64,000 nucleotides of DNA from an uncultured Eubacteriales bacterium (GCA_902774025.1 CACYGY010000021.1:1-64000); one strand, 5' to 3'. Positions 45,037 to 55,344 are shown, counted from the stretch's first letter. The notes: a model not told the origin generated them from the sequence alone. Numbers and translations: made by a program.

Positions 45037-47466
45037 ATGATTTCACTGTATGTGGATGTAACGAATCTGCAGTCCATCCGGTTTCTTACGGGAATTCAGC
45101 GGGTTACCTTTGAAGTGGTCGAGCGGCTGGCCAGACGGAAGGACATTTTCCGACTGCATCTACTGGCGGAGGACCGGGAGAACGGCGGATTCCGCGCTTT
45201 CCGGACAGAGGATTTTCTCAGACAGCAGAAACTGGGGAAAAAGGAAAGCCAGGCGGATCTGACGGAGAGTATTCTGACACTGGACGACATGACACGGGAG
45301 GAAAATCCCGTTTTTTTTGATCTTGACGCGGTTTGGACCTGCATCCGTCTGCGGAGTGAACTGTATCCGGAACTGAAGAAGCGGAATATCCGGATTGTCA
45401 CACACGTATACGATGTGATCGTCATGTCCCATCCGCATCTCACGAGCATGGACAATATCGTCCGCTATCCTCCCTATATTGCGGCGGTCATGGCTTATGC
45501 GGACGCGGTGATCGTCAATACCGAGTACACCCGCCGGGAAATCAGCCGGCTTGCGAAAAAGTACGGGATTGAACGGCAGCAGAATGTGCATGTGATCCCT
45601 CTGGGCGCGGATTTTGCCGGTTCCGGATTCGACGTCGCCCGGGTGGATCGGAAGGCGGAGCAGATTGCGGAAAACGGGCCTTTTGTACTGACGGTCAGCA
45701 CCCTTGAGCCCAGAAAGAATCACGCTCTGCTCCTGGATGCCTTTGATCAGGGTCTGCATGACCTGGGCATCCAGATGGTTTTCGTGGGGCGGGAGGGTTG
45801 GAATGTTTCCGCGCTGATGAAACGGATCCACACGCATCCGGAGTACCAGAAAACTCTTTTTCACCTGGAAGGCATGAATGACGATACGGTGAGATACCTG
45901 TATCAGCATGCCATGATGGTGCTGTTTCCCACATATATAGAAGGCTTTGGCCTTTCCACCATCGAGGCGATCCAGCAGGGGACTCCCGTGGCGGCTTCTG
46001 ACATACCCGTCATGAGGGAAGTGGGAAAGGAATACTGTGAATACTTCGATCTTCACAGGCCTGAGGAGATTGTCAGGATCCTGAAGCGGTACGTGGATCA
46101 TCCGGAGGAATATGACAGGCGCAGAAAAGCGCTGGCGGATTACCGGACTTTTACCTGGGACGACATGGTGGATGGTGTTGAAAAATGTCTCAGGGATACC
46201 GTCAGGAATCCGGAGCCTGTGGAAGGTGAAATCCGGCAGATGGTCTACATTACGGCAAGGGCCGATTCTTTTCTGAAGTCAGTTGTCTATGTGGAGCATT
46301 TCATGCCCTTTATCCGGGAGATTCTGGTTTTCTGTCCCGAAAAAACCGGGAAGGTAATCCGGGATGAATACCGGGGCAACCTTCAGATCCGCTGTATTCC
46401 GGATGAGGAACTGATGCGGGGCAAAGTTCTGCCGGATGATCATGTGACGAGGAACTTTATGCTGCGGGCAGAAACCCTTCGGCGTGAGGAGGTTCAGGAA
46501 CTGTTCATCATGTCAGATGATGATTACAGGCCTCTGAAGATGATCGGACCGGATTTTTTCCTTCAGAACGGACAGATTCAGGCTTTCTTCTACCATGACA
46601 TGGACCAGTACTGCCGGACGGTTCCGGTGACAACTTCCTTTGACGCAGCGATGTACAGGATGCGGCGTTATCTGGAGGAGTGTGACCTGCCCAGACTGTG
46701 CTTCGCTTCCCACATGCCCCAGTTGATTAAAAAGAGCTGGTTCCTGGAAATCCTGGAAAAGCACCCCGCGCTGATGAAGCTGGGAATCTGTGAGTGGAAT
46801 GCTTTCTTCAATATCGCCCGTAATCTCCATCCCAACGCGTTTCATGTGCGTCCCTATGAGACGCTCATGTGGCCGTCGGACCTGACCAGCTGGGAACGGT
46901 ATGTGGCGCAGGAGGATTATGCCTTCGAAAACTATTATGCCGCTTCCTATGAGGAAGGCGGGCTTTTCCATGGGCTGTCCGGGTCCTATACGGACAGATG
47001 CGGGGAAGAAAACCTGGAAAAGATCAGGCGGTACAGAAATCTGCTGGAAACGAACCATGTGCGCGCCCTGGAGATTTACCGGGCGTTTGAGCAGGAATAC
47101 AGGTCCCGCTTCGGTACGAGACCGCAGATCATGTTTTCCATGGAAAATGACAGGGGTGTGTACGGCAGACTGGAGTACATCCGGGCAGGAGAGAATGATC
47201 CCCTCCGCATGAAGGTCAATATCACAGACGAGGTCTATCAGGCAGTTCGGGAAAAAGGATACAAGATTGAACTGGGATGGAACTTTGGAACCGAGCATGT
47301 TCTGTACAGCCGAACAAGGATTACGGAGCCGGAGTTTCCCGTGGTTTTCACCATCATGATCCCCCGCGCGGAGGTGAAAACGGCGATTCATCTGGGATGC
47401 GTGATCAATGACGGGAAATATCAGGATTGTGGAACGGTTCCTCTTCTTATTGAGCGTTGTAAATGA
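45037..47466 (+). CDS. large GT4 glycosyltransferase with a second C-terminal transferase-like domain
   Basis: A protein of 809 residues. Residues 1-385 are a GT4 unit: VDVTNLQSIRFLTGIQRVT at the start, VLTVSTLEPRKNHALLLDAF and FPTYIEGFGLSTIEAIQQG. Residues about 400-680 form a second domain with MVYITARADSF, ELFIMSDDDYRPL and FASHMPQLIKKSW; this faintly recalls Stealth-type phosphotransferases (central DD motif, later H-x-P). The last 110 residues look like a beta-sandwich. It might transfer a sugar and then a sugar-phosphate. It is the last GC-rich gene before the AT-richer block. Confidence 0.75.
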   Translation: MISLYVDVTNLQSIRFLTGIQRVTFEVVERLARRKDIFRLHLLAEDRENGGFRAFRTEDFLRQQKLGKKESQADLTESILTLDDMTREENPVFFDLDAVWTCIRLRSELYPELKKRNIRIVTHVYDVIVMSHPHLTSMDNIVRYPPYIAAVMAYADAVIVNTEYTRREISRLAKKYGIERQQNVHVIPLGADFAGSGFDVARVDRKAEQIAENGPFVLTVSTLEPRKNHALLLDAFDQGLHDLGIQMVFVGREGWNVSALMKRIHTHPEYQKTLFHLEGMNDDTVRYLYQHAMMVLFPTYIEGFGLSTIEAIQQGTPVAASDIPVMREVGKEYCEYFDLHRPEEIVRILKRYVDHPEEYDRRRKALADYRTFTWDDMVDGVEKCLRDTVRNPEPVEGEIRQMVYITARADSFLKSVVYVEHFMPFIREILVFCPEKTGKVIRDEYRGNLQIRCIPDEELMRGKVLPDDHVTRNFMLRAETLRREEVQELFIMSDDDYRPLKMIGPDFFLQNGQIQAFFYHDMDQYCRTVPVTTSFDAAMYRMRRYLEECDLPRLCFASHMPQLIKKSWFLEILEKHPALMKLGICEWNAFFNIARNLHPNAFHVRPYETLMWPSDLTSWERYVAQEDYAFENYYAASYEEGGLFHGLSGSYTDRCGEENLEKIRRYRNLLETNHVRALEIYRAFEQEYRSRFGTRPQIMFSMENDRGVYGRLEYIRAGENDPLRMKVNITDEVYQAVREKGYKIELGWNFGTEHVLYSRTRITEPEFPVVFTIMIPRAEVKTAIHLGCVINDGKYQDCGTVPLLIERCK

Positions 47467-47638
47467 TCTACTGCAATTTCGGAAGGCGGAAGAACCCAAC
47501 AGAGTACTGAAGAATCTGAAATTCGGTGAATGCATGATTACTCATTGAGCGAGTGCTGTCTCAATAAGATTCCTGAAAAGGTTTTCAGGAAGATGAGAGC
47601 ATGGTATACCATATAGAGCAGTGAAGGGCATGATACTC

Positions 47639-48475
47639 ATGGAAAAGGTCAAGCGGATTGGGAATGGTATGCTGAAGCGGATTCCAGTAATAGGAAAAAA
47701 GATTCAGACGCTAAAACAGGCGGTACAGACAATAGGATTGCTGACGGACAGAATGAGTATGATGCAGAAAGAACTGGATACTCTGAAGAAAGAAAACGAG
47801 AGACTTAATGTCAGGATTTCCGCACTATCTCCGAAGCTTGCAAGTACTGCAGCGGAGATGCGCAGCGATGCATTACGTGAAACATCTTTTTATCAGGCAT
47901 ATCAGAAAGAAGCAATTGCGGATGTTAAGAATCGCTTGAAGACAGTGCTTCCTACGCTTACTGAGGTTATTGAGTACGAGAAGGAGACTGAAGGGCATAC
48001 TGTGCATGTTCTGAGTCTTGGGCAGGATTATGGATTCTGGAACGAGGCAGGAAAGAATGCACAGGCAGAGACAATACTGACGATTCTTTCAGGACATGAA
48101 AGAATCTGGGCAGACAGCAAACAGCAGAGTATTGTCATTCAGTCTCCTCCGAGAGATTATCTGTTCGGGTGTGCAGATTCTTCATTACAGGTCATCAGCT
48201 CTTTTTTTTTCCTGGAAGATCAAACTGTTGAAAATGCCTGGGAAATGTTACAGGAGATGTACCGGATTCTGAGACCGTTGGGAAGAATTGTGATTTTGCA
48301 GAAACATCAAATGCAGGTATGTCCATATATGGATTCTCGGCTATCATCCATATGCGGATGCATTTCCCCGAATCTGCAGGAGTTGATGATCAGGGAGGCA
48401 GGATTCACAGATGTTGAGATAGTGGGAAAGGAAGCAATCTGTATGATGACAGCCCGGAAGCCTGGTGAAGATTGA
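47639..48475 (+). CDS. methyltransferase-like protein with N-terminal coiled coil
   Basis: A 278-residue protein. Residues 25-75 form a coiled coil (MQKELDTLKKENERLNVRI), and residues 115-278 look like the later part of a class I SAM methyltransferase: VISSFFFLEDQTVENAWEM and MYRILRPLGRIVIL correspond to strands 4 and 5. The glycine-rich SAM motif is degenerate (VHVLSLGQDYGFW), so activity is uncertain. ATG 47639 is favoured over GTG 47621 because GAAGGG is well spaced. Base composition is clearly poorer in GC than the genes before it. Confidence 0.55.
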   Translation: MEKVKRIGNGMLKRIPVIGKKIQTLKQAVQTIGLLTDRMSMMQKELDTLKKENERLNVRISALSPKLASTAAEMRSDALRETSFYQAYQKEAIADVKNRLKTVLPTLTEVIEYEKETEGHTVHVLSLGQDYGFWNEAGKNAQAETILTILSGHERIWADSKQQSIVIQSPPRDYLFGCADSSLQVISSFFFLEDQTVENAWEMLQEMYRILRPLGRIVILQKHQMQVCPYMDSRLSSICGCISPNLQELMIREAGFTDVEIVGKEAICMMTARKPGED

Positions 48476-48545
48476 GCGTGCGGAATGTAATACCATATAT
48501 CTGGCCGTGAAGTCCCCCTGAGGACTAAAACAGAGGAGCAGAATC

Positions 48546-51500
48546 ATGAGAATTCTTGTATGCAACGAAAAGTATTCTTGTCGTTACGGTCTGGAGAGAG
48601 TTCTTTTGGTTTTGGGTAGTTACTGGAAAAAAAGTGGGCATGAAGTCATACTGATGGGCAGCCAATTTGAAGAGACTACGGTACAGACTGCCTATCGAAG
48701 GATTGTTATGCCTATGTGGTCAGATGAAAAAACCACCGGTGAGGAAGTGTTAAAGTATCTTGAGAATCATTGGAATCAATGGTTTCGGCCATCCACATCT
48801 CCTGACGCAGTTCTGGTAGCCGGATGGTCATATCTCCGGTCGATACCTTTTCTGAAGGACAGGACAGGTGCAGTGGTATTTTACGATTATGGACTTTTTG
48901 CAAAAGAGAGCAGGAGTGGGAACCGAAGATTTCAAATATACCTGAGGAAAATGCGTGATTCACAGCTAAAAATGACGGACTGTGTCATTGCGTCCAGCCA
49001 CTACCTGGAAGAAACGCAGAGCCGGAGAGATGCTGGCAAACAGATTCCTGTTTGTCAGGCGTTTCCGGGATTGGATGGGATTTGCCTGAAAAATGGTCGG
49101 AGCCAAGGTAGCGAGGAACTGATCCACTGGATTCAGGACTGGAAAAAGCAGGGAGAAATAATACTTTTTCAGACTGGAGAATGGGACGAAACTCACATAA
49201 GAGAATCATACGCAGGTGTGGAGGTTATCAGATTCCTGAAAAAAAGCGGTGAGCGCGTTCATTCGATTGTGATGGCTCGGAAACAGGATCTGAAGAATCT
49301 GCCGGAGGATGTGGTGCAGGATTATGTGCCGGTAGAAGGCGTAGATGACACGACATTGAAATACGTAATTGGACTGACAGACATCGGCTTTTCACCGACT
49401 ACCCGTAGTAATCCGGATCTTCTTCTAGGCGAAATTCAAAGTGCAGGTAAAAGCATATATGCAATGAACACAGGAACCTATGCAGAGACTGTGGCACATT
49501 CGTGGTTCCTCTGCAGGAATCTGACAGAGATGGCGGAGAAAGTCTTATGGGATATTCATGATCAACTTCCACTTTCTCGAGAAGAACTCTCCAAAGTATT
49601 GAAAGCCTCTCATGATAGATTGACGTGGGAAAACTGCTCGAGAAGAATGATGGAGCAGATTCAAAAAGCAGCGGAAGAGAAGTATTGTTTTGTGGATGTT
49701 TCCGAAATAAGCTCATTTCCTGACATTTTTCTGAATGGGGGCGTTGTTGAGGAAATCTGTCATGTCTATCAGGTAAAAAGTCAATGTATCTATGTTCTGT
49801 GGAACTGCGACATCAAAGAGTATGTGTTCCCGGATAAAGAAGAGTGTTATCAGTTATATAACCATGGAAGCCAAACTCGTGAGCAAGTTTCTGCAAGAAC
49901 CGGATATGGTGTGGTACAAAATACCTTGAATCAGGTAATGCACAGATGGCAGTATAGACATAAGATTTTTATACTGACAGCAATAAACGAGCCTGTTTTG
50001 GAAAAAATCAGATATTTACATGCAAATGGCTTTTTTGTGGTTATTCTGGTAACCGGCGGCGATCGTTCCGAGACGGCAGGTTCCCTTGGCGTACCCCCCG
50101 AAGATTTGGCAGAGAGTGATGTGGGGTTGGTTTCAGACAAACGGCATCAAACGGAGCTCATTAATATATGGAGAACAAGGGGAATTCAACATGGTTGTGT
50201 AGTGTCGATAAACCCGAATTCAGATATCAATAAGAATTCTTCTGTGTTTTCCAAAGAACGGATACAGGAAAGCGGTATCAAGGCAGTTTTAGCTCGGATA
50301 GATGCGCAATACGATGAAAGTATCCGTTTCAGGTATGAGTTTTTGAATCCAGAGCATCGGTTATTTGTGCTCTCACATTTCCGAGATGAAAATCATGAAA
50401 GAATAATTATCCTGTCTAATTTTTACCCTCCCAAGACATTAGGAGGAGCAGAGATCATAGCACACGAGCAGGCTAAATCATTCCGGAAGCGGGGACACGA
50501 TGTTCTGGTGTTGAGTCTTGACCCCGTGCCTGTTGTTTCAGGGGAGAGATGTCAGTTCCAGGAACTGGACGGGATTCCAGTGGTTAGATTTCGGATTCCC
50601 CAGACCCGTATGCATATTGATTCAGTCTATTATTTCGACGAAGATATCAATGTATGGGCAGGAGAAGTGTTTCATATATTTCGGCCAGATATCGTTCTTG
50701 GGCACAATCTGGTTGGTATGTCGCTGGGAATTCTAGATTTGGCCCGGAATTGTGGTGCAAAGATTGCAGTGACGTTGCATGACAACTGGGGATTCTGCGC
50801 AAAAAATACGTTACTCAACGCCAATGGTGAAATATGCCATGACTATTATAAATGTAGAGGGTGCGCTCCCGAAACAACTGGGAACGGTTATACTTTATGT
50901 CACGAAGTACGCAATACCTACATCCGTAGGATGCTAGGAAAAGCAGATTTGCTTATTGCCCCGAGCCAATATATCGCCCATGGGTATATCCGGGCAGGTT
51001 ATGCAGCAGATCAGATTGCAGTGATTTCCAATGGCATTGATGTGGAAAGATTCAGCAAAGTGAAAAAATTACCATCAGAACGTATCCGGATTTCTTTCTT
51101 CGGATACTTTGGTCTGCATAAAGGTGTGGAAACTCTTATATGGGCTCTGGATGTTCTTAAGGATTCCCGGATTGAATTGGAACTTATTGGAGGCGGACAA
51201 AGGGAAAACGCATATCGTGCATTGGCGGAACAACTGGGGAGAAGTGCGCAGGTTCGTTTTTGGGGACGTATCCCGAACAGTGAAATTGAGAAAGGATATG
51301 CAGAAACAGACATTCTGTGTCTCCCATCTGTTTGGCCAGAAAATCAGCCTGTCAGTATCTGTGAGGCTATGGCCTGTGGTATTCCGGTGATTGCTTCTGA
51401 TCTGGGAGGAAACGGAGAACTGATCCATCATGGTGTGAATGGATATTTGTTCAGGGCAGGGGATAAGGTGGACCTGGCAGATAAGTTACAGCGTTTCCTG

Positions 51501-51932
51501 GATGATCCAGACAGCATTATAAAAATGGGACTCAGGGGACAAGCTATGATAAGAGGGAAAAACTTCGAGGCACAAAGCAGTGAAATCTTGAACAGACTCC
51601 ATGAGAGAACCGGTAGAAATACGGGTTACAGGGAACTGATTTTATGGAAGGGTGTATGTGTGCCCCGGGAGGTGGCGTACATCCGGAGAGAGACCATTCT
51701 TTTGATGAACTGGGTATTAGACAGGAGAGAATGGGGCTATGCACAGCTCTGTGTTCTTGAAGAGGGCCAAACGCTTACATGGAGAGAAGTGCAGGACATT
51801 CATGAGTATGACATACCGATTCTTGTTCCTCAGAGAACAGAGCATATGTATTCGGAACTGAAGACACTGCCTTACACGGACCTTCAGGATATGTATCTGA
51901 AACTGGCAGGTTGGAAGAAACCAGATTGCTGA
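48546..51932 (+). CDS. giant two-domain GT4 glycosyltransferase
   Basis: An 1128-residue protein with two glycosyltransferase-like halves. The first (about 1-380) begins with RILVCNEKYSCRYGLERVLLVLG and ends with a GT-B-like donor domain that is poorly conserved. The middle (about 400-610) holds a variable segment. The second half (about 620-1010) is a typical GT4 unit: IILSNFYPPKTLGGAEIIA, VTLHDNWGFCAKN, VISNGIDVERFS, FFGYFGLHKGVETLI and SVWPENQPVSICEAMACGI. The low GC content marks it as part of the foreign block. It probably adds two sugars. Confidence 0.82.
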   Translation: MRILVCNEKYSCRYGLERVLLVLGSYWKKSGHEVILMGSQFEETTVQTAYRRIVMPMWSDEKTTGEEVLKYLENHWNQWFRPSTSPDAVLVAGWSYLRSIPFLKDRTGAVVFYDYGLFAKESRSGNRRFQIYLRKMRDSQLKMTDCVIASSHYLEETQSRRDAGKQIPVCQAFPGLDGICLKNGRSQGSEELIHWIQDWKKQGEIILFQTGEWDETHIRESYAGVEVIRFLKKSGERVHSIVMARKQDLKNLPEDVVQDYVPVEGVDDTTLKYVIGLTDIGFSPTTRSNPDLLLGEIQSAGKSIYAMNTGTYAETVAHSWFLCRNLTEMAEKVLWDIHDQLPLSREELSKVLKASHDRLTWENCSRRMMEQIQKAAEEKYCFVDVSEISSFPDIFLNGGVVEEICHVYQVKSQCIYVLWNCDIKEYVFPDKEECYQLYNHGSQTREQVSARTGYGVVQNTLNQVMHRWQYRHKIFILTAINEPVLEKIRYLHANGFFVVILVTGGDRSETAGSLGVPPEDLAESDVGLVSDKRHQTELINIWRTRGIQHGCVVSINPNSDINKNSSVFSKERIQESGIKAVLARIDAQYDESIRFRYEFLNPEHRLFVLSHFRDENHERIIILSNFYPPKTLGGAEIIAHEQAKSFRKRGHDVLVLSLDPVPVVSGERCQFQELDGIPVVRFRIPQTRMHIDSVYYFDEDINVWAGEVFHIFRPDIVLGHNLVGMSLGILDLARNCGAKIAVTLHDNWGFCAKNTLLNANGEICHDYYKCRGCAPETTGNGYTLCHEVRNTYIRRMLGKADLLIAPSQYIAHGYIRAGYAADQIAVISNGIDVERFSKVKKLPSERIRISFFGYFGLHKGVETLIWALDVLKDSRIELELIGGGQRENAYRALAEQLGRSAQVRFWGRIPNSEIEKGYAETDILCLPSVWPENQPVSICEAMACGIPVIASDLGGNGELIHHGVNGYLFRAGDKVDLADKLQRFLDDPDSIIKMGLRGQAMIRGKNFEAQSSEILNRLHERTGRNTGYRELILWKGVCVPREVAYIRRETILLMNWVLDRREWGYAQLCVLEEGQTLTWREVQDIHEYDIPILVPQRTEHMYSELKTLPYTDLQDMYLKLAGWKKPDC

Positions 51933-51946
51933 GAGAGGATAATCGG

Positions 51947-54463
51947 ATGAACAAAGGAAGGGTGTGTCAGATCCAGTATAGCCTTGTAAATATGGAGGAA
52001 GGAGAAGAGAAAGCGCACCGGGGCATTGTAAGATTGGACCCTGAAGATTCTGATTTCTCTTTGGTTAGTCCAAAGCTGAATCTGAAAGGGATTACATTGC
52101 TGTTTTCGGGTTTTTCGGGCTTGGATGAGTTAAATGTCAAAATGATGGATGATCGGGGGACTGTTCCATTCAGACTGACACGGGCAGTACAGCGAGATAA
52201 TGAAGAAAAGTGGACGATGGAGCCGCTGATTCCAACCCATGGAAGAATTCGGCTTTGGGGACGTCTGCAGATAACGGGGGCAGATTCAGTTCTTGAGAAC
52301 TGGGATGGGAAGAGGGAAAAAATCATAGGCCTGGAAGATTATTTCCGGGAACAGTCTCTACAAAGAACGGAGGAAAAAGGCTCCGATACGGAGGTTCTGG
52401 AAAGACAATTACAGAAAACGCGACAGGAAGCAGAGCAATGGAAAACTTTGTATGAACAGATCACGCAAGGCAGATTCTGGAGATATACCCGTTTTGTCCG
52501 GAATGCTTTTTCCATATTGCGTGGTACGTTGTCGCCAACTAAAAGAGTGCCCACAGAAGAGAGGAAAGAGAAGGTAGTTGCCCGCGTTCGTGATGTTTCA
52601 GCTCATCGGGGATATCAAATTCTTTTCCTTTTTCAGGACATGAATCCATCAAAAAAAAACCATGCCATGCTGGATTTTTCCCAATATTGCTGCCGATTGA
52701 ATGAGGTGGAACTGTCTTGCGTTCAGCGGGATGCTTATCCGGTCGTTCCGAAAGAACAGGTTTGTATGTTTATTGACATGCATGAGACTCGAGATTTTTA
52801 CCATCTAGTGGTGATCAACACAGTAGCTTCCGTGATTCATTGCACAAAGTGGATAGAAAAGGAAATTCCGATTCTGTTATGGTTTGAGGACTTTCCGAAT
52901 GTCTATTCTTCAGTTATACAAAGGGCACTTCCTTATCACAGACTGGAGTTTATGACATGTGCGTACGCCCAGGAAACTGCTGGAATGATCCTGCATAATT
53001 TGCGTCCCGAATATGAATTGAGCTATGTTCCGTATGTATTTACCACAGAAGGTTTGTGGAATGTACCGGAAGACAAAACCATGAAATCTGAGGCTCATGG
53101 TGACCATAGAGAACAGAGACCGGAAGTTCTGCGATCTGTGGACGAAGGAAAAGAAGTCAACCACAATGACAGTTACGGAATCGAGCAGGCACAAAAAGTC
53201 TGGAATCGTTTTCTCATGACATGTATACGTAAGTTTCATACAGGGGAGAATGATCTGGATTCTGAATGCAGATTATATGAATTAGCAGGTCTGGAAGATC
53301 GTGATCATGTGTCCGTGATTATACCGACATACAAACCGGGAAAAAGAATCAAGCAGTTGTTGGATATTCTTGAAGGGCAGAAAGAGGCCAAGCCTGAAGT
53401 GATCCTTGTGGATTCAGGTTCGGAAAGTTGGGAACTGGAAATAATGCGAAGTCATTCTTCGCAATTGATACAGATTTCACCGGAAGATTTTTCACACTCA
53501 TACGCACGGAATCTGGGAGCGGAAGCTGCTCATGGAGATATTCTGCTGTTCATGACCCAGGATGCGATTCCTCCACATTCAGGATGGATCCGAAACATGA
53601 TTCAGCCGGTTCTCAAGGAAGGAATCTGTGCAGTAACTCCTCGTGAGGTCTGTCCTCCAGATACGGATGTTTATTATCAGATTCTGTCTGAGATGCATAT
53701 GACTTCTCTTGGAATTCAGAATGGACAGGACCGGACAGTTGAAAGGATTATCAGCCTGCAACCAGATGATCTTCAGTCGCGATGTGGACTGAACGATGTA
53801 GCTGCGGTAGTCCGAAAGGATGTTTTTTTCAGATTCCGATACCGATATGATTACGGTGAAGACATAGACCTGGGCCTACGTATGTTGAAGGCAGGGTATC
53901 CCATCCGATTTCTTGGCTCTGAGACTGTATTGCATGGTCATAATCGGAATGCGATGTATTATCTTAGACGTGCGCTGTTGGATCGGAGAACTGTTCGTCA
54001 GCAGATTATTCATGAAAAAAGTGGCAACAGTCGAATTGAAGAAATCAGGAAAGCGGTTGCTTGCTACGGATGGGCTGTTTATTCTGTTGATGATACTGGG
54101 GGAAAAAATGGTCAACGTTGGCTGGACCAGGTGATTAAGTTTTTTCAGAGGAGCAGCAGAAGAGAAATCATCTGGAATGATTCGTGGATGACAAAAATGA
54201 TAGATCAGGAGTTTGGTGTTTTTCTTAGCCAGTTGCCCCAAGAGAAAAAAGAAAAAGATGAAATGCCGGGAATTATCCGGAAGCTTACTCGATTTCTGAA
54301 TATCCAGGTCCGATCATTCATGAGTCGGGAAGGATGGGAAAAACCAATTGTTCTTCATCAAATAACTGAGAAGCATTTTGCAAGTCTGCTGGGCAGTGAG
54401 ATCGCATGCCTTCCTGATGAAGAATTCAGCGACGAGTGGGCTGCGTTATCCACGGGTATATGA
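51947..54463 (+). CDS. GT2-family glycosyltransferase with N-terminal beta domain
   Basis: An 838-residue protein. Residues 1-120 look beta-rich; a short coiled coil follows (about 140-165); residues about 440-690 are a family 2 GT-A domain: VSVIIPTYKPGKRIKQLLD, VILVDSGSESWE, LLFMTQDAIPPHSG (DxD equivalent), and RYDYGEDIDLGLRMLKAGY, a rhamnosyltransferase-like motif. The start at 51947 follows GAGAGGATAATCGG. The C-terminal 300 residues are closely similar to the decayed copy that follows. AT-richer composition than its flanks indicates transfer. Confidence 0.85.
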   Translation: MNKGRVCQIQYSLVNMEEGEEKAHRGIVRLDPEDSDFSLVSPKLNLKGITLLFSGFSGLDELNVKMMDDRGTVPFRLTRAVQRDNEEKWTMEPLIPTHGRIRLWGRLQITGADSVLENWDGKREKIIGLEDYFREQSLQRTEEKGSDTEVLERQLQKTRQEAEQWKTLYEQITQGRFWRYTRFVRNAFSILRGTLSPTKRVPTEERKEKVVARVRDVSAHRGYQILFLFQDMNPSKKNHAMLDFSQYCCRLNEVELSCVQRDAYPVVPKEQVCMFIDMHETRDFYHLVVINTVASVIHCTKWIEKEIPILLWFEDFPNVYSSVIQRALPYHRLEFMTCAYAQETAGMILHNLRPEYELSYVPYVFTTEGLWNVPEDKTMKSEAHGDHREQRPEVLRSVDEGKEVNHNDSYGIEQAQKVWNRFLMTCIRKFHTGENDLDSECRLYELAGLEDRDHVSVIIPTYKPGKRIKQLLDILEGQKEAKPEVILVDSGSESWELEIMRSHSSQLIQISPEDFSHSYARNLGAEAAHGDILLFMTQDAIPPHSGWIRNMIQPVLKEGICAVTPREVCPPDTDVYYQILSEMHMTSLGIQNGQDRTVERIISLQPDDLQSRCGLNDVAAVVRKDVFFRFRYRYDYGEDIDLGLRMLKAGYPIRFLGSETVLHGHNRNAMYYLRRALLDRRTVRQQIIHEKSGNSRIEEIRKAVACYGWAVYSVDDTGGKNGQRWLDQVIKFFQRSSRREIIWNDSWMTKMIDQEFGVFLSQLPQEKKEKDEMPGIIRKLTRFLNIQVRSFMSREGWEKPIVLHQITEKHFASLLGSEIACLPDEEFSDEWAALSTGI

Positions 54464-54572
54464 ACAGAGCGGTAAGGATTCTCGTGCACATAGATCGACT
54501 TTTTGTACTGGCTGCATTTCAGGGCAGTTGTCAAGCCTTGCTGCCCGGAATTATGAGCCACTGTGAATCATT

Positions 54573-55344
54573 ATTTCATGTGTCTGTGCGGTCAGTCCGC
54601 GGGAAGTTTGCCCTTCCCAAACAGAACCGCGCTATGAGATTCTGTTCGATCTGCACATGCAGTCTCTGGGGATTCGGGATGGACAGAGCCGGACATGAGA
54701 GAGGATTGGTCTGTCACCAGAAGATGCTTAGTCTTCCTGCGGGCTGAATGATATGGTGGCCGCTGCCCGGAAGGATGTATTCAGGAGGTCCCGGTATCTA
54801 TGGATATGGAGAAGATATGGGATTACGGATGCCAAAGGCAGATACATTATCCGTTTCCCGGGGATGGAGATGGTGCAGGAAAAGAGTCTCCATGGAAGGC
54901 AGGAACATGGCCGGAAGGAGAGTCTCCACTGGGGGAGCGGCCTGTTATATTCGGAGTCCTTTGGATACAGATTCCATGAAAGTGAAAGCTTGGCAGAGAT
55001 GGCTGGAAGACGCGCCGTCATATCTACAGAAGGGCAGTATGGGTGAGACGGCTCAGGACGGATCATAGGCGCAGGCAATCCAGGATCCCGCATTTCGCGC
55101 TTTTCTCTCAGAACTGCTGCGGGAAGCCCCACCAGAGGCGGGAATACCGGGTATGATCGGAAATCTGATCTGGTTCCTGGACCAGTGTGTCCGCGGCTAT
55201 ATGGACAGGAAAGGCTGGACAGGCCCCCGGGAACTGTGTGAGATTGCTGAAAAGCATTTTGCATCCCTGATGGGCAGTGAACTGGCAAGGCTTCCGGAGG
55301 AAGAACTCCAGGGAAAGTGGGCAGACTATTCCGGAGGCGTCTGA
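54573..55344 (+). pseudogene. decayed GC-rich copy of the 3' part of a GT2 gene
   Basis: This stretch aligns, frame by frame, with the C-terminal 300 residues of the preceding GT2 gene. CAVSPREVCPS corresponds to CAVTPREVCPP, then HMQSLGIRDGQSRT corresponds to HMTSLGIQNGQDRT, CGLNDMVAAARKDVF to CGLNDVAAVVRKDVF, and finally AEKHFASLMGSELARLPEEE to TEKHFASLLGSEIACLPDEE before the stop at 55342-55344. It contains internal stops (e.g. near 54699 and 54730) and frame changes, and it is GC-rich like the native genes. It is best read as the remains of an older allele displaced by the AT-richer block. Confidence 0.85.

Noticed and set aside
47572-47590. CCTGAAAA/TTTTCAGG inverted repeat after the large GT4 gene as a terminator
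   Set aside because: The stem is AT-rich and short and has no following T-run, so it is unlikely to terminate transcription.
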